From: Chlorobium sp.
GTDB taxonomy: Bacteria; Bacteroidota; Chlorobiia; Chlorobiales; Chlorobiaceae
Assembly: GCA_005862285.1 (NCBI GenBank)
Contig: SZXW01000002.1
Span: forward strand, 252,849-316,848
Length of the DNA stretch: 64,000 bases
Direction of reading: 5' to 3'
Of this stretch, positions 1 through 10,408 are shown piece after piece. The notes below the pieces were generated by a model, which worked only from the letters and a program-made list of their open reading frames with translations, was not told the DNA's origin and made no database searches. The translations under genes and the position numbers were made by a program. Within the stretch, counting starts at the first letter, position 1. The number at the start of each line of letters is the position of its first letter.

Positions 1-8
1 TTCTTATC

Positions 9-722
9 GTGATTCTTGCCGGTTTCCGGCTTGAACTGATACTCTTCAGCTTTATCATCGCTGCCGCTCTCGGCGGGATCGTTGTGGTGCTGCGGTTAAT
101 GGCCCATGAACGGCCTGAGGTCGATTCTGTTTCCATGCGGCGCGCCAGGGCGGTCCGGGAAGGAGGTCTACGGGAACGCCTTCAGCATTATGAGATTGAC
201 GAAGAGTTCCTTTCCGGAAATTCCGGAAGGTTCGACAAAGTAGGGGAAGCCGGAAGAGGTCAATCAGCAAAAATGCCAGGGGTAACCATGGAGGAGGCCA
301 TCAGGACGCATGCCGATATGTGCGGTGGGCTCAGCCAGCTTCTCGTGAAAATGGAGTCCATCGACGATGTTTCTTTTTCCCGCATGGTAAAGGAAGCCGG
401 TTTCGGGGCTGTTTCCAGAAATGATCTCATGAAACGCATCCAGGTGATGGTATCCGTCCAGGACCAGGAAACCTGCAGCACTATCAAACGCTCCCTCGAT
501 GAAGCCATCGAAGCATTTTCAAACGACAGGGAGAGCTTCGATGATTATATCCGGCGGAGCATGACCTCTTCGGAGAAGCATCCCCTGTCTGAGGATGAGG
601 GTTTTTCAGTCGAACTTGACAATACCGCCTTTTCGAATCTCAACGCTTCCATTCCCAAAGATTTTTCCCATGACCCGAAATCGGTTATCTCGAAGTTTAA
701 AAAAACCGGTAAATCATCATGA
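9..722 (+). CDS. Hypothetical membrane-anchored protein, possibly 5'-partial
   Basis: I do not recognise this 237-residue protein. One hydrophobic segment at about residues 8-28 looks like an N-terminal membrane anchor. The rest is charged and polar, with an Arg-rich stretch just after the anchor, so it probably has a single transmembrane helix and a soluble domain. The first codon in the window is GTG at 9, but the frame is open to the left edge, so the true start may lie outside. The stop overlaps the start of the next gene as ATGA (719-722), which suggests translational coupling with the methyltransferase. No catalytic motif is visible. Confidence 0.6.
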   Translation: MILAGFRLELILFSFIIAAALGGIVVVLRLMAHERPEVDSVSMRRARAVREGGLRERLQHYEIDEEFLSGNSGRFDKVGEAGRGQSAKMPGVTMEEAIRTHADMCGGLSQLLVKMESIDDVSFSRMVKEAGFGAVSRNDLMKRIQVMVSVQDQETCSTIKRSLDEAIEAFSNDRESFDDYIRRSMTSSEKHPLSEDEGFSVELDNTAFSNLNASIPKDFSHDPKSVISKFKKTGKSS

Positions 723-1528
723 CGGCGTCCGGTCCGGCTGCATTGAGCAAGTCGAGGTTCAGGCAGTATGCCAGGCTGCATCAGAAAAAATTCAGGGATG
801 AACAGGGACTGTTTCTTGCCGAGGGTTTCCGTACCGTCAGGGAGCTTTGCCTGAACATGCCTGATGACGGGATGCTGGTCGCATTTCTTGTCAGGGACGG
901 AGAGCACGAAGCGCTTGAGTTTGCCCGGCGGTGGAAAGAAAAACTTTTCACGGCAGGAGAGCGTGAGTGTTCACAGCTTTCAGGGACCGCAACCCCGCAG
1001 GGTGTATTCGGCGTTTTCCGGAAACGGAAACATGAGCCAGATATTGCGGAATCTGATGGGAAGCAGAAAAAAAAATCGTTCGTCCTTGCATTGGACGATG
1101 TCCAGGACCCCGGCAATGTCGGCACGATCATGCGTACGGCAGTCTGGTTCGGCGCGGATACCGTGATCTGCAGTTCGGGAACGGCCGATCCCTATAATCC
1201 GAAAACAATCCGTTCTTGTGCGGGCAGTATCTATGCGCTTCATCATTACAGTGTGAACAGCCTCGAAACGGAGCTCCTGCGCCTTTCCGGAAAAGGGTAT
1301 ACGATAGCGGCCTCGTCGCTTGATGGCCGGGATTTCCGGGAGTTCACTGCGTGGCCTGAAAAACTGGTGCTTGTAATCGGCAATGAAGCCAACGGAATCA
1401 GCCTGCCGGTTCAGGCACTTGCGCAGAGACTTGTGCGGATTCCCCATGCCGGAGAGAAGCCCCGGGTGGAATCGCTCAACGCGGCGGTTTCTGCAGGTAT
1501 ACTCATGGAACGGATGTTCATGAGGTAG
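719..1528 (+). CDS. TrmH/SpoU-family RNA 2'-O-methyltransferase
   Basis: Predicted SAM-dependent RNA ribose 2'-O-methyltransferase of the SPOUT (SpoU/TrmH) superfamily, acting on tRNA or rRNA in the cytoplasm. An N-terminal substrate-binding region (about residues 12-95, with the LAEGFRTV motif) precedes the knotted catalytic domain. The three SpoU motifs are present: NVGTIMRTA near residue 133, VIGNEANGIS near 220, and an IPHAG...ESLNAAVSAGIL block near 240-265. Length 269 is normal for the family. It overlaps the upstream gene by 4 bp. The family is clear; which RNA and which nucleotide are methylated cannot be told from sequence. Confidence 0.9.
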   Translation: MTASGPAALSKSRFRQYARLHQKKFRDEQGLFLAEGFRTVRELCLNMPDDGMLVAFLVRDGEHEALEFARRWKEKLFTAGERECSQLSGTATPQGVFGVFRKRKHEPDIAESDGKQKKKSFVLALDDVQDPGNVGTIMRTAVWFGADTVICSSGTADPYNPKTIRSCAGSIYALHHYSVNSLETELLRLSGKGYTIAASSLDGRDFREFTAWPEKLVLVIGNEANGISLPVQALAQRLVRIPHAGEKPRVESLNAAVSAGILMERMFMR

Positions 1529-1603
1529 GTCCGGGTTCCTTTGTTCCATCGATACATCTTTACAGCCATTGAAAGTTGCCTTTTCTCTCCTCGTAATGCC
1601 GGG

Positions 1604-2458
1604 CTACCTCCTGACAAGCAGAACCGGATAATCGATTTCACAGACAAGGGTATGTACGGTTTCTGCCGGAATGTTCATATGATCACTGAGCACGAGCAGG
1701 CCCGATCCGGCCATTCGGATATACCTGGCCAGAATCTTGCTGTCGGTTACATCCGGAGGGAGGAAATGGAATTCTACCCGAAGCAATTCTGACGGAACAA
1801 GCCCTGAAACTTCTGTTTCAAGTAATTTCTCATCACCTTCGGCTTGCGGCAGCAGGAGGATATGCAGCGTATTGCCTTTGCGCACAAGGTTTTCTGCAAT
1901 GCCAAGTGCGGTTTTTGAAGCCTCCGACCCGTCATACAGAACAAGTACCGATTCTTGTTCCGGCCGGAATCCGCTCTGCATGAAAAGGATGTGCTTTGCA
2001 CTTTCCGAAAGAGCCCATCTTGCGGTTGATCCAAGCCCCTTTCGGCAGGAAGGGGACCGTCCGCTGCGCCCGAGGACAAGAAGGTCCGCTTCAAGCGATG
2101 CAGAGGTAACTTCGGCCGGAACCATTCCACGGCAGACCCTGAAGGAGTGGCGTATCATGAACTGTCCGGCGATTCGTTCAAGGGCTTCTTCCGCTTCTCT
2201 TGCCTGCAGTTTCAGGGAACGTTCGAGACGCGAAAGGTCTATCTTTTCAGGTTCCGGCGTGTAGAGCCGTATTTCATGCGTGAAAGGCAGTTCCGCCATT
2301 CGCAGGAGGTTGATGTCTTCCACAAAGATACCGGTAAGATCGGCATCCATCAGCCGGGCGAGTTCGGCCGCAGCCGACAGTGATGCCATACTGTGCGGTG
2401 AGCAGTCGAGGGCTACCGCGATATGGCGGATAAGGATATTTTTAAACTGTTCCGGCAT
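1604..2458 (-). CDS. Universal stress protein, tandem UspA domains
   Basis: This 284-residue protein consists of two Usp (PF00582) folds in tandem. The N-terminal domain begins with the usual strand (HIAVALDCS) and ends in an ATP-binding signature G-2x-G-9x-G-S, at G130, G133, G143 and S144. The second domain (about 165-284) starts at SVLVLYDGS but its last motif (LLVLSDHMN) lacks the glycine pattern, so probably only the first domain binds nucleotide. Usp proteins are cytoplasmic and are induced by growth arrest or stress; the exact role here is unknown. It is followed on the same strand by nothing close, and the LonB-like protease lies just upstream, so the two may share transcription. Confidence 0.88.
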   Translation of the reverse strand: MPEQFKNILIRHIAVALDCSPHSMASLSAAAELARLMDADLTGIFVEDINLLRMAELPFTHEIRLYTPEPEKIDLSRLERSLKLQAREAEEALERIAGQFMIRHSFRVCRGMVPAEVTSASLEADLLVLGRSGRSPSCRKGLGSTARWALSESAKHILFMQSGFRPEQESVLVLYDGSEASKTALGIAENLVRKGNTLHILLLPQAEGDEKLLETEVSGLVPSELLRVEFHFLPPDVTDSKILARYIRMAGSGLLVLSDHMNIPAETVHTLVCEIDYPVLLVRR

Positions 2459-2495
2459 AGAGTTACTCCTTGTTATTTACAGCCGATGCCTGGAA

Positions 2496-4919
2496 TCATT
2501 CCTCTTCATCCTCAGAATCTGCATTGAATTTCCTGAGCTTTTCGGCCATTTCACTGAGCCTGGCCACAGCCATGCCGTTGATGGTATTTTCCGGGTATTG
2601 GCCCTTTTCATCAGGTTCTCCCGCCGGAATGCCGGTCAGGATTTCAATGCCCTCATCGACGTGTTTGATTGGATAAATGGAGAACTGATCGTTTTTTACC
2701 GCGTCAACGACATCATGCCGGAGCATGAGGTGATCGATGTTGGATGCCGGAATGAGAACTCCGTGTTTTCCGTTTAAACCCCTTGACTTGCAGAGGTCGA
2801 AGAACCCTTCGATCTTTTCGTTGACGCCTCCGATTGCCTGCACCTGGCCATGCTGGTTGACCGAACCGGTAACGGCGAAACATTGCTTGATCGGAGCGCC
2901 TGAAAGCGCCGACAACAGGACATACAATTCGGCGCTTGACGCGCTGTCGCCCTCGACACCGCTGTATGACTGTTCGAAGACAAGGGATGCGGAGAGTGAA
3001 AGAGGTTGATCGACTGCAAATCGTGCGCCGAGAAAACCGGAGAGGATCATGACGCCTTTGGAATGGATCGGCCCTCCCATTTCGACCTCCCGTTCGATAT
3101 CGATCACTTCTCCTTTCCCGAGCCGGACCCGGGCCGTTATTTTTTCAGGTTGTCCGAAACTCTGTTCTCCCATCGAGTAGACGGCAAGACCATTGATCTG
3201 TCCTGTTATTTCGGAATCGGTATCGATGAGAATGACGTTTTTCAGGGTTTCTTCCCTGATTTTTTCCCGGATCCTCGATGAACGGAACATTTTTGCATCG
3301 ATGGCGCGCTGGATGTCCTCAGCTTCGACGATATCACGTTTTGCGGATGCTGCATAGTATTCTGCTTCGTGGACCAGGTCATAAATGCTTTGCAGATGTG
3401 CGGTAAGCTTTGTCGCATCCTGGGCAAGGCGGCTTCCATGCTCGACAACCCTCGCGACCGCACTTTTCGAGAAATGACGCAGACCGTCCTTTCGAACCAT
3501 TGAAGCTATGATGCCTGCATAGGCAAACCTGCCTTCTTTGTCGGCCTGTATTTCATTCTCAAAATCCGCAGCAACTTTGAAGAGTTCTGCGAAATCAGGG
3601 TCATGGAAATTGAGCAGGTAGTAGAGAGAGCGTTCTCCAAGCAGGATCACTTTTATGTCGAGCGGTATCGGTTCCGGTTCGAGCGAGACTGTGCTGATGA
3701 GACTGTAAAGCTGGCCGAGCGATTCGATCCTGATCTGGCGCATGCGGAGGGCTTTCTTGAGCGCCTCGTAAGCGAAAGGTTCGAACAGGAGCCTTCTTGC
3801 ATCGATAAGCAGGTAACCGCCGTTTGCCCTGTGCAGTGACCCGGATTTGATGAGGGTAAAATCGGTGACAAGCGTACCCATCTGCGAAGTATGTTCGATA
3901 TCGCCGATCAGGTTCTGGCAAGCCGGTTTGTCTTCATAGATGACCGGTGCGCCTACGGTTTTGCTGTTGTCGACAACGACATTGACCCGGTACCTGTTGA
4001 AAGAGGGACTCTTAAGGCTTAAACGGCCCTGCGGCAGTCCAAGGAAATACTCTCTCGCATCGGGTTCTTTTTCAATGAACTGGTCAAAATTTTCTATCAG
4101 GTCGTTTTCAAGGGTTTTCAGGTATTCCACCACCTCTTCGAGTGACTGGTAATTACTTATGATTTCTGCTATCAGAGGTTTTAATGCATAGCTTGCAATA
4201 TTGCGGTTCAGCTCCTTGATCCTGTCCTGGGTTTCCCGCTGCCATTTCGGTATCTGGCCCATGATGGACTGCAGCGCTGTTTTCAGGTTCTCGATCTCCC
4301 TTTCGATGCTATCCTGTTCTTCTTTGCTGAGCAGCATGAATTCCTCAGACTTGAGGACCTCACCTTTTTTTACAGGAGCGAAAGCAAATCCGGCAGGTGT
4401 TCTGATGAGAGCAATATTTTTTTCGGCTGCTTTCTGTTCGAGATCACCGATGGCTTCCCCCTGCTGTTCCTGAAATTTTTCGCGGATATTTTTTTCCTGT
4501 GCCTGGTATTCTTCGCTGCTGAATGCTGCAGGAATAACTGTAAAAAGAGCCTCGACAAGATGTTCGACATCACGGGAAAACTGGAGCGCTTTTCCGGCAG
4601 GAAGTTTCAGTGCTTTCGGGTGCCGGGGTTTTTCAAAATTATTGACATAGCACCAGTCCGATGGCACACTCGAGCCGGGAGCGATCCCGTTAAGGAAACT
4701 GGTAACGGCGGTCTGTTTTCCTGTTCCGTTGGGACCGAGTGCGAACAGGTTGAAGCCGTCATGCCTGATACCCATACTGAATGTGATGGCATCGAGAGCT
4801 CTCTGCTGGCCGGTCGTTTTTACCGTTCCGTCAAATTCGGCGGTCGTTGTGAAGCCAAACTCTTCCGGGTTGCATATTCTGTAGAGCTTTTCAGGCGGCA
4901 GTTTTGCGGGAAGTAACAT
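2496..4919 (-). CDS. LonB-like ATP-dependent protease (Lon-related AAA+)
   Basis: An 807-residue Lon-related protease of the type with an inserted AAA domain (PF13654 class, like E. coli YcbZ/LonH), without the N-terminal LON substrate domain of LonA. Walker A GPNGTGK is at residues 62-68. A long helical insertion rich in Glu and Lys follows (about 120-290), then the AAA lid and a C-terminal Lon_C peptidase domain. The peptidase shows the Ser of GDSASSAEL and the Lys of GVNEKIEG as the expected Ser-Lys dyad. An AGGAG ribosome-binding site lies about 9 nt before the ATG at 4919. Expected role is cytoplasmic protein quality control. Family assignment is firm; substrates are unknown. Confidence 0.92.
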   Translation of the reverse strand: MLLPAKLPPEKLYRICNPEEFGFTTTAEFDGTVKTTGQQRALDAITFSMGIRHDGFNLFALGPNGTGKQTAVTSFLNGIAPGSSVPSDWCYVNNFEKPRHPKALKLPAGKALQFSRDVEHLVEALFTVIPAAFSSEEYQAQEKNIREKFQEQQGEAIGDLEQKAAEKNIALIRTPAGFAFAPVKKGEVLKSEEFMLLSKEEQDSIEREIENLKTALQSIMGQIPKWQRETQDRIKELNRNIASYALKPLIAEIISNYQSLEEVVEYLKTLENDLIENFDQFIEKEPDAREYFLGLPQGRLSLKSPSFNRYRVNVVVDNSKTVGAPVIYEDKPACQNLIGDIEHTSQMGTLVTDFTLIKSGSLHRANGGYLLIDARRLLFEPFAYEALKKALRMRQIRIESLGQLYSLISTVSLEPEPIPLDIKVILLGERSLYYLLNFHDPDFAELFKVAADFENEIQADKEGRFAYAGIIASMVRKDGLRHFSKSAVARVVEHGSRLAQDATKLTAHLQSIYDLVHEAEYYAASAKRDIVEAEDIQRAIDAKMFRSSRIREKIREETLKNVILIDTDSEITGQINGLAVYSMGEQSFGQPEKITARVRLGKGEVIDIEREVEMGGPIHSKGVMILSGFLGARFAVDQPLSLSASLVFEQSYSGVEGDSASSAELYVLLSALSGAPIKQCFAVTGSVNQHGQVQAIGGVNEKIEGFFDLCKSRGLNGKHGVLIPASNIDHLMLRHDVVDAVKNDQFSIYPIKHVDEGIEILTGIPAGEPDEKGQYPENTINGMAVARLSEMAEKLRKFNADSEDEEE

Positions 4920-5148
4920 GAAAGATTGCTCCTTTTGGTTTTATTGTTCCTTCAGGCGGCAATGGTCTTTTATGCCTTTTATCTTTTCTCACGGGCGTTC
5001 GGCCGGACAATACCGCTTTCAGCTATAGCCTTGCTGAAAAAGGTTTTATGTTACAGGCTGCGACTTAAAAAAATAACGTTAAAAACCGGATACAAATTCC
5101 TTTACGAAAAAGGGCTTGCAATATTTTTTATCGGGGCTGAACTTGAAT

Positions 5149-5904
5149 TCATGCATTTTCGCCATCAACATTGATCGTCGGATGGAGACGCACAGGTTCA
5201 GATGATTTCCTTCGAATCCGGATGTTCAGCATCTCGACGCAAACCGAGAACGCCATGGCGAAATAGATATATCCTTTCGGGATTTCGAAGCCGGCGCCTT
5301 CAGCAATGAGCGTTACGCCGACAAGGATGAGGAAGCTCAGTGCGAGCATCTTGATGGTGGGGTGTCTCTCGACGAAATCGCCGATCGATTTTGAAGCGAA
5401 CATCATGATCGCGATCGATATCATGATGGCAAGGATCATGACAACGACATCTTTGGCAAGCCCTACTGCGGTAATGACCGAGTCGAGAGAAAATACGATG
5501 TCGATTATGGCTATCTGGATCATGGTGAAGGCAAATCCGCCTTTTGACGTACTTTTTTTCGATTCTTCGGCGCCTTCGAGACTTTGATGGATTTCTTGGG
5601 TGCTTTTTGCGAGCAGGAAAAGTCCGCCTCCTATGAGGATCAGGTCGCGTCCCGAGATGACTTCCTTGAAAACAGTGAAAAGTCCGGCAGTCAGTCCCAT
5701 CACCCAGGTTATCGAGAGCAGCAGCGCTATGCGTGTCAGCATCGCAAGGCTGAGGCCGATGATCCGTCCCTTTCCCCGCTGATTTTCAGGTAGCCTGCCC
5801 ACGATGATCGATATGAAAATGATATTGTCGATGCCGAGAACGATTTCAAGGGCTGTCAATGTTGCCAGAGCAAACCACGCTTCCGGTCTCAGAATCCATT
5901 CCAT
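5149..5904 (-). CDS. TerC-family integral membrane protein
   Basis: A 251-residue membrane protein of the TerC family (PF03741), with about seven predicted transmembrane helices. The family's acidic intramembrane motifs are visible: LEIVLGIDN near residue 20 and DIVFSLDSV near 135. TerC proteins are linked to tellurite resistance and, more generally, to metal ion (manganese or calcium) export across the cytoplasmic membrane. No ter operon genes are next to it, so metal homeostasis is a likelier role than tellurite resistance. It is a single transcription unit between lonB and the divergent aldehyde dehydrogenase. Confidence 0.88.
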   Translation of the reverse strand: MEWILRPEAWFALATLTALEIVLGIDNIIFISIIVGRLPENQRGKGRIIGLSLAMLTRIALLLSITWVMGLTAGLFTVFKEVISGRDLILIGGGLFLLAKSTQEIHQSLEGAEESKKSTSKGGFAFTMIQIAIIDIVFSLDSVITAVGLAKDVVVMILAIMISIAIMMFASKSIGDFVERHPTIKMLALSFLILVGVTLIAEGAGFEIPKGYIYFAMAFSVCVEMLNIRIRRKSSEPVRLHPTINVDGENA

Positions 5905-6002
5905 GTGAAGGTGTTTCTGTTGATAAATCAGCTAATTTTTATGCAATTTAGTGAACAGGAGGAGTTGTTTCAATTGCAGCGATCGAAAAGACTTCCAAGG
6001 AC

Positions 6003-7391
6003 ATGAAACTTGAGAATCTTCATGAAACCCTGAACCAGCTGCGGCAGACATTCGGGGAAGGTGTAACACGGGATATCGCCTGGCGCCGGACCCAGCTTGT
6101 TGCACTTCGAAAATTTCTCCATGAGGAGGAGCGGAGGATTGCCGATGCGGTTTTCAGGGATTTCGGCAAATCTTCTGCAGAGACGTTTCTGACGGAATCC
6201 GGATTTATCGACGGCGAAATCCGCTACTGTCTTGCTCGTCTTGAAAAATGGATGAAGCCGGAAAGGGTTCCGATACCATTGTATTACCAGTTCGGCAGGG
6301 CTGAAGTGCAGCGCCACCCTTTCGGGGTCGTCCTCATTATCGGTGCATGGAACTATCCCCTGAACATCTGTCTTGCTCCCCTGGTCTGTGCCATTGCTGC
6401 CGGGAATTGTGCCGTGGTGAAACCTTCGGAACATGCTCCGCATACTTCGGGCATTATTGCCGAGGAGCTGTCCCGCTGCCTTGACAGCAATGCTTTTGCG
6501 GTTTTTCAGGGCGGTGCGGAAGAGACACAGGCTTTGCTCAAGGAACGTTTCGACTGTATCTGTTATACCGGAAGCCGTCAGATCGGAAGAGAAATAATGC
6601 ATGCCGCATCGAGAACTCTAACTCCAGTGCTGCTTGAACTGGGAGGGAAAAGCCCCTGTATCGTCGATCGTGACGCAAACCTCAGAATTGCGGCAAGGCG
6701 CATTGTGTGGGCCAAATTTCTCAATGCCGGCCAAACCTGCATTGCTCCTGATTATGTGCTTGTTCACAGAGATGCGGAGAAGGAACTGTTCCGGCTCATG
6801 AAGGAAGAGCTTGCAAGGATGTATGGAAACGATCCGAAAGCAAGTTCCGACTATCCGCGCATTATCAATGAAAGGCATTTTGATCGTGTTGCTGAACTGA
6901 TCAGGGACGGCATTCCTGAAGCCGGAGGCGATATCGACAGGGAAAGGCGCTATATTGCGCCAACGATTCTCAGCGGAGTCTCAATCGATGCACCGGTCAT
7001 GCAGGACGAGATTTTCGGCCCTGTTCTTCCTGTACTGGTTTATGACGATCTCGATGAAGCCATAGCCGTCATACGGAAAAACCCGGATCCTCTTGCCGTG
7101 TATCTGTTTACAGCAAGTGCATCAACCCGGGAAAAGGTCCTGGCTGCGACCCGTTCAGGGGGCTTTTGCAGCAATGACCTGCTGTTTCAGTCCGCAATAC
7201 ACGGTCTGCCGTTCGGTGGAGTCGGAATGAGCGGTTTCGGCAGGTATCATGGAAAAGCCGGATATGAAGCGTTTTCATACGAGAGAAGTGTGCTTTACCG
7301 GTCGCTTTTACCTGATCCGGGCCTTCGTTATCCACCCTACGGCAGGAAGAAATTCAGTCTGCTCAGGCGGATAGTCACTTTTTTCGGCTGA
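6003..7391 (+). CDS. NAD(P)-dependent aldehyde dehydrogenase
   Basis: A 462-residue aldehyde dehydrogenase resembling class 3 or fatty aldehyde dehydrogenases (ALDH3-like, YwdH/AlkH type). The catalytic Cys246 lies in NAGQTC and the general-base Glu212 in LLELGGKSP. The cofactor motifs IIGAWNYP (about 113-120) and YTGS (about 188-191) are present. It oxidises aldehydes to acids; long-chain or plant-type alkyl aldehydes are typical of the family, but the substrate is not determined. The C-terminal residues after [10 protein letters not shown] are basic and hydrophobic, as in membrane-associated family members. The patatin-like lipase follows 47 bp downstream, so a lipid-related role is possible. 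Confidence 0.92.
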   Translation: MKLENLHETLNQLRQTFGEGVTRDIAWRRTQLVALRKFLHEEERRIADAVFRDFGKSSAETFLTESGFIDGEIRYCLARLEKWMKPERVPIPLYYQFGRAEVQRHPFGVVLIIGAWNYPLNICLAPLVCAIAAGNCAVVKPSEHAPHTSGIIAEELSRCLDSNAFAVFQGGAEETQALLKERFDCICYTGSRQIGREIMHAASRTLTPVLLELGGKSPCIVDRDANLRIAARRIVWAKFLNAGQTCIAPDYVLVHRDAEKELFRLMKEELARMYGNDPKASSDYPRIINERHFDRVAELIRDGIPEAGGDIDRERRYIAPTILSGVSIDAPVMQDEIFGPVLPVLVYDDLDEAIAVIRKNPDPLAVYLFTASASTREKVLAATRSGGFCSNDLLFQSAIHGLPFGGVGMSGFGRYHGKAGYEAFSYERSVLYRSLLPDPGLRYPPYGRKKFSLLRRIVTFFG

Positions 7392-7438
7392 TCAGTACAC
7401 TATGTAAAAAAGGTATCAAGAGACATATTATAACCATC

Positions 7439-8200
7439 ATGAAAAAAACAGGACTTGGCCTCGGAGGAGGCGCGGTGCTCGGTGCGGCACATGTAGGAGT
7501 GCTCAGGGCCATTGATGAATTATCCGTACCTGTTTCCATGGTAAGCGGCACAAGCATAGGTTCATTCATCGCGGCTCTCTATGCATTCGGTAAAACCTGG
7601 CAGGAGATACGGGATATTACGTTCAACCTTGACTGGCTTGACATGTCCGGTCTCGTGCTTTCCCAGTACGGTCTTCTTTCGAACAGGAAATTCGGAGGTA
7701 TTGTCACCGAACTGCTTGGCAATAAAAAAATTGAAGAGGCGACGCTCCCGCTTTCCATAGTTGCAACCGATATCGGGACAGGCCGTAAAGTTGTATTCAG
7801 GAAAGGAGATGTATCCAATGCTGTCATGGCAAGCAGCTGTATCCCCGGTATTTTCAAGCCGGTGGAATATGCGGATGCACTGCTTGTCGACGGTGTCCTG
7901 GTAGAAAATGTGCCCGTTTCTCCCCTGTTGGAAGACGGGGCTGAATCGGTCATCTGTGTCGATCTTCTTGCGTGTCACTCTTTCAACAAACCTGAAAATA
8001 TTATCGGGATACTGCTGAATGCGTTTTACAGCGCAGTGACCAACACCACGGCTATCCAGACAGATCAGGCGGATTTACGGATATGCCCGGACCTCTCTTT
8101 TTTCAATCTTGTCGATACCCGCAGGGTTCCGGAGATAATGGAGGAAGGTTATCATTCGGCGTTTGCGGCGCTGAAGAACTGGATTGATATCGGAGAATGA
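7439..8200 (+). CDS. Patatin-like phospholipase (RssA-like)
   Basis: A 253-residue patatin-family serine hydrolase. The oxyanion-hole glycine motif [10 protein letters not shown] spans residues 9-18, the nucleophile elbow is GTSIGS with Ser39, and the catalytic Asp of the dyad is D151 in [12 protein letters not shown]. This matches the bacterial RssA/YlbK group, short proteins acting on membrane lipids. The start ATG at 7439 places the glycine loop at the expected distance. It follows the aldehyde dehydrogenase on the same strand. Phospholipase or lysophospholipase activity is inferred from the family only. Confidence 0.9.
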   Translation: MKKTGLGLGGGAVLGAAHVGVLRAIDELSVPVSMVSGTSIGSFIAALYAFGKTWQEIRDITFNLDWLDMSGLVLSQYGLLSNRKFGGIVTELLGNKKIEEATLPLSIVATDIGTGRKVVFRKGDVSNAVMASSCIPGIFKPVEYADALLVDGVLVENVPVSPLLEDGAESVICVDLLACHSFNKPENIIGILLNAFYSAVTNTTAIQTDQADLRICPDLSFFNLVDTRRVPEIMEEGYHSAFAALKNWIDIGE

Positions 8201-8420
8201 TCCGGTAAGTTTGGTTTTCTCTGCATGTTTTTTCGGAAGAACACGTCTAAAATGATGTAATACGGTACATTTTCCCAGGGCCATATTTCCTGAAGGACAA
8301 GATATTCCGGTTGTCCGAATACGAGATTCATTTATCATTACCTTTATACCAGTCTTTTCTCTTTTTTCCCTGGCCGAAAAGACCTATGTCAGGTCTGTAA
8401 ACCTTAAACGGAGTTTTGAC

Positions 8421-8888
8421 ATGCCAATCCGCAAGCTCAGAGAATTTCTTGACAGCCACGGAGTCAAATATTTTGTGGTCAGTCATTCACGCGCCTATAC
8501 AGCCCTGGAAATAGCCGCCGTTTCTCATGTTCCCGGAAAGGAACTTGCCAAAACGGTGATGGTGATCATTGACGGCAAAATGGCTATGGTTGTCCTGCCG
8601 GCATCCCGTCAGCTTGACTTTGACCTGTTGCGCCAGGCGACCGGTGCACGTGATGTTGGACTTGCAAGCGAGAGTGAATTTGCAGATCTCTTTTCTGATT
8701 GCGAGATAGGCGCAATGCCTCCTTTCGGAAATCTTTATGGCATGGATGTGTATGTTTCGGAAGAGCTGGAAGATGATGAAGAAATTTCTTTCAATGCCGG
8801 TGCTCTCACGGAGCTTATGCGCCTTCCCTATAACCAGTTCAAGAGGCTGGTGCATCCCAGAGTGGCAAAACTGTCCCGCAGGTTCTGA
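8421..8888 (+). CDS. YbaK/EbsC-type aminoacyl-tRNA deacylase
   Basis: A 155-residue protein covering the whole YbaK/ProRS-associated domain (PF04073). Members hydrolyse mischarged aminoacyl-tRNAs such as Cys-tRNA(Pro) or Ala-tRNA(Pro). The fold's core is visible: ELAKTVMVIIDGKMAMVVLPASR (about 46-68, including the conserved Lys-Thr) and GAMPPFGNLYGMDVYV (about 99-114), whose GxxPPFG loop is the substrate pocket. A GGAG ribosome-binding site precedes the ATG at 8421. The glycosyltransferase starts about 120 bp downstream. Editing function is likely; which tRNA is edited is not known. Confidence 0.85.
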   Translation: MPIRKLREFLDSHGVKYFVVSHSRAYTALEIAAVSHVPGKELAKTVMVIIDGKMAMVVLPASRQLDFDLLRQATGARDVGLASESEFADLFSDCEIGAMPPFGNLYGMDVYVSEELEDDEEISFNAGALTELMRLPYNQFKRLVHPRVAKLSRRF

Positions 8889-9008
8889 AATGATGGTCAC
8901 GGCACGATGGATTTGTCCATGGAAATGTTACCTTAGCTTCATCATTGCCCTTACTGCCGTTCGGCACTCATGGCAATGCTTGCATGATAACAGATTTGTC
9001 GGTCTTTT

Positions 9009-10181
9009 ATGAAGATTGCCTTGTACGCGGGTACTTATGTCAAAGACAAGGACGGCGCGGTAAAATCCATCTATCAGCTTGTTTCTTCATTCAGGAAAAA
9101 CAGCCATACCGTTGTTGTGTGGTCACCTGATATTTCGGCTCAGGATAACTACAACGGAATGACGGTAAACAAAATGCCATCTATTCCGCTTCCGGTTTAT
9201 CCTGATTACAAACTTGGTTTTTTCAGCAAGGAAACAAGAAAGCAGCTCGACGCTTTTGCTCCCGAAATCGTGCATATTTCGACACCCGATATCATAGGCA
9301 GGAGATTCCTGCTTTACGCGAAAGCAAAATCAATTCCTGTTGCATCCGCCTTTCATACCGATTTTCCTTCCTATCTGCATTACTATCGGCTCGGTTTTGC
9401 TGAAAAAGCGGTGTGGAAATATCTTGTGTGGTTCTATAACACCTGTGATATCGTTCTGGCACCCAATCATAGCGTATTATGCAAACTTGAGGCCAAAAAG
9501 ATCAGAAATGTGGAAATATGGTCGAGGGGAATTGACAGGGAGCTGTTCGATCCTCTGCGCCGGTCGGAGAAACTTCGAGATAAATGGAATGCTTCGGGCA
9601 GAACTGTTTTTGTCTATACAGGACGTTTTGTGCCTTACAAGGATATCGAGATTGTCATGCAGGTTTATGAACGGTTCATGCATGAAGGCAAAAGCGACCG
9701 TGTCAGGTTTGTTATGATCGGTTCGGGTCCCGGGGAGGAAAAAATGAGACGGAGAATGCCGGATGCCGTATTTACCGGTTATCTGACCGGAACCGATCTT
9801 CCTGTAGCTTATGCAAGCGGTGATGTTTTCTTTTTTCCATCTTCGACCGAAGCATTCTGCAATGTCGCACTTGAGGCACTTGCTTCAGGTCTGCCTTCAG
9901 TTGTCTCGGAGACCGGCGGCTGCAGGGAACTTGTCGATAAATCAGGAGCAGGTCTTGTTGCTCCTGCCGGCGATGTCGATTGTTTTTACCGGCAATGCCT
10001 GAGCTTTATCGAGGACCGGGAGAAATACCTGGACATGCGGCTGAAAGGCCTTGCTTTTGCAGAGAAGAAATCCTGGTCTGCGGTTAACGGCGCTTTGATA
10101 GCTCGATACCTTGAGCTGACCGCTAAAATTGAAGGAACCGCGGTCGCTCCGTTACAGGAGGATTTTCAGCACTCCCGCTGA
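9009..10181 (+). CDS. Glycosyltransferase family 4 (group 1)
   Basis: A 390-residue GT-B glycosyltransferase of CAZy family GT4. The N-terminal half begins with a Rossmann strand (MKIALYAGTYVKDKDGA) and the C-terminal half has the acceptor/donor E-x7-E motif at E281 and E289 within STEAFCNVALEALASG. The general layout resembles enzymes that add mannose or glucose to lipid acceptors (MgtA/SqdX-like). In green sulfur bacteria such enzymes can make glycolipids or cell-surface glycans, but donor and acceptor cannot be read from sequence. It stands alone, with SIMPL protein and deacylase genes as neighbours. Confidence 0.9.
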   Translation: MKIALYAGTYVKDKDGAVKSIYQLVSSFRKNSHTVVVWSPDISAQDNYNGMTVNKMPSIPLPVYPDYKLGFFSKETRKQLDAFAPEIVHISTPDIIGRRFLLYAKAKSIPVASAFHTDFPSYLHYYRLGFAEKAVWKYLVWFYNTCDIVLAPNHSVLCKLEAKKIRNVEIWSRGIDRELFDPLRRSEKLRDKWNASGRTVFVYTGRFVPYKDIEIVMQVYERFMHEGKSDRVRFVMIGSGPGEEKMRRRMPDAVFTGYLTGTDLPVAYASGDVFFFPSSTEAFCNVALEALASGLPSVVSETGGCRELVDKSGAGLVAPAGDVDCFYRQCLSFIEDREKYLDMRLKGLAFAEKKSWSAVNGALIARYLELTAKIEGTAVAPLQEDFQHSR

Positions 10182-10408
10182 CCTATTCATTATTTTCATA
10201 TTCTTTTCTCGGCATCGAACAGCCCGTTTTTTCCTTTTTCGCTTTTACCGCTGATGCTATGTAAGTTATCATCAGTTGTCCGGCTTCCGGCTGCAATGAA
10301 CGGATTGGCGCAAACATCCGGAAGGAATGAAGCGGTTGCTCCGGGAAGCTGTAATAGTTACTTTTCAATGACAGTATTTTGGTGGAGCAACACTTAACTT
10401 CGGCAGCC

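Noticed and set aside
4926-5174. 82-codon plus-strand frame between lonB and terC
   Set aside because: It has no domain, overlaps the end of terC, and lies where the lonB promoter should be. A hydrophobic start alone is not enough.
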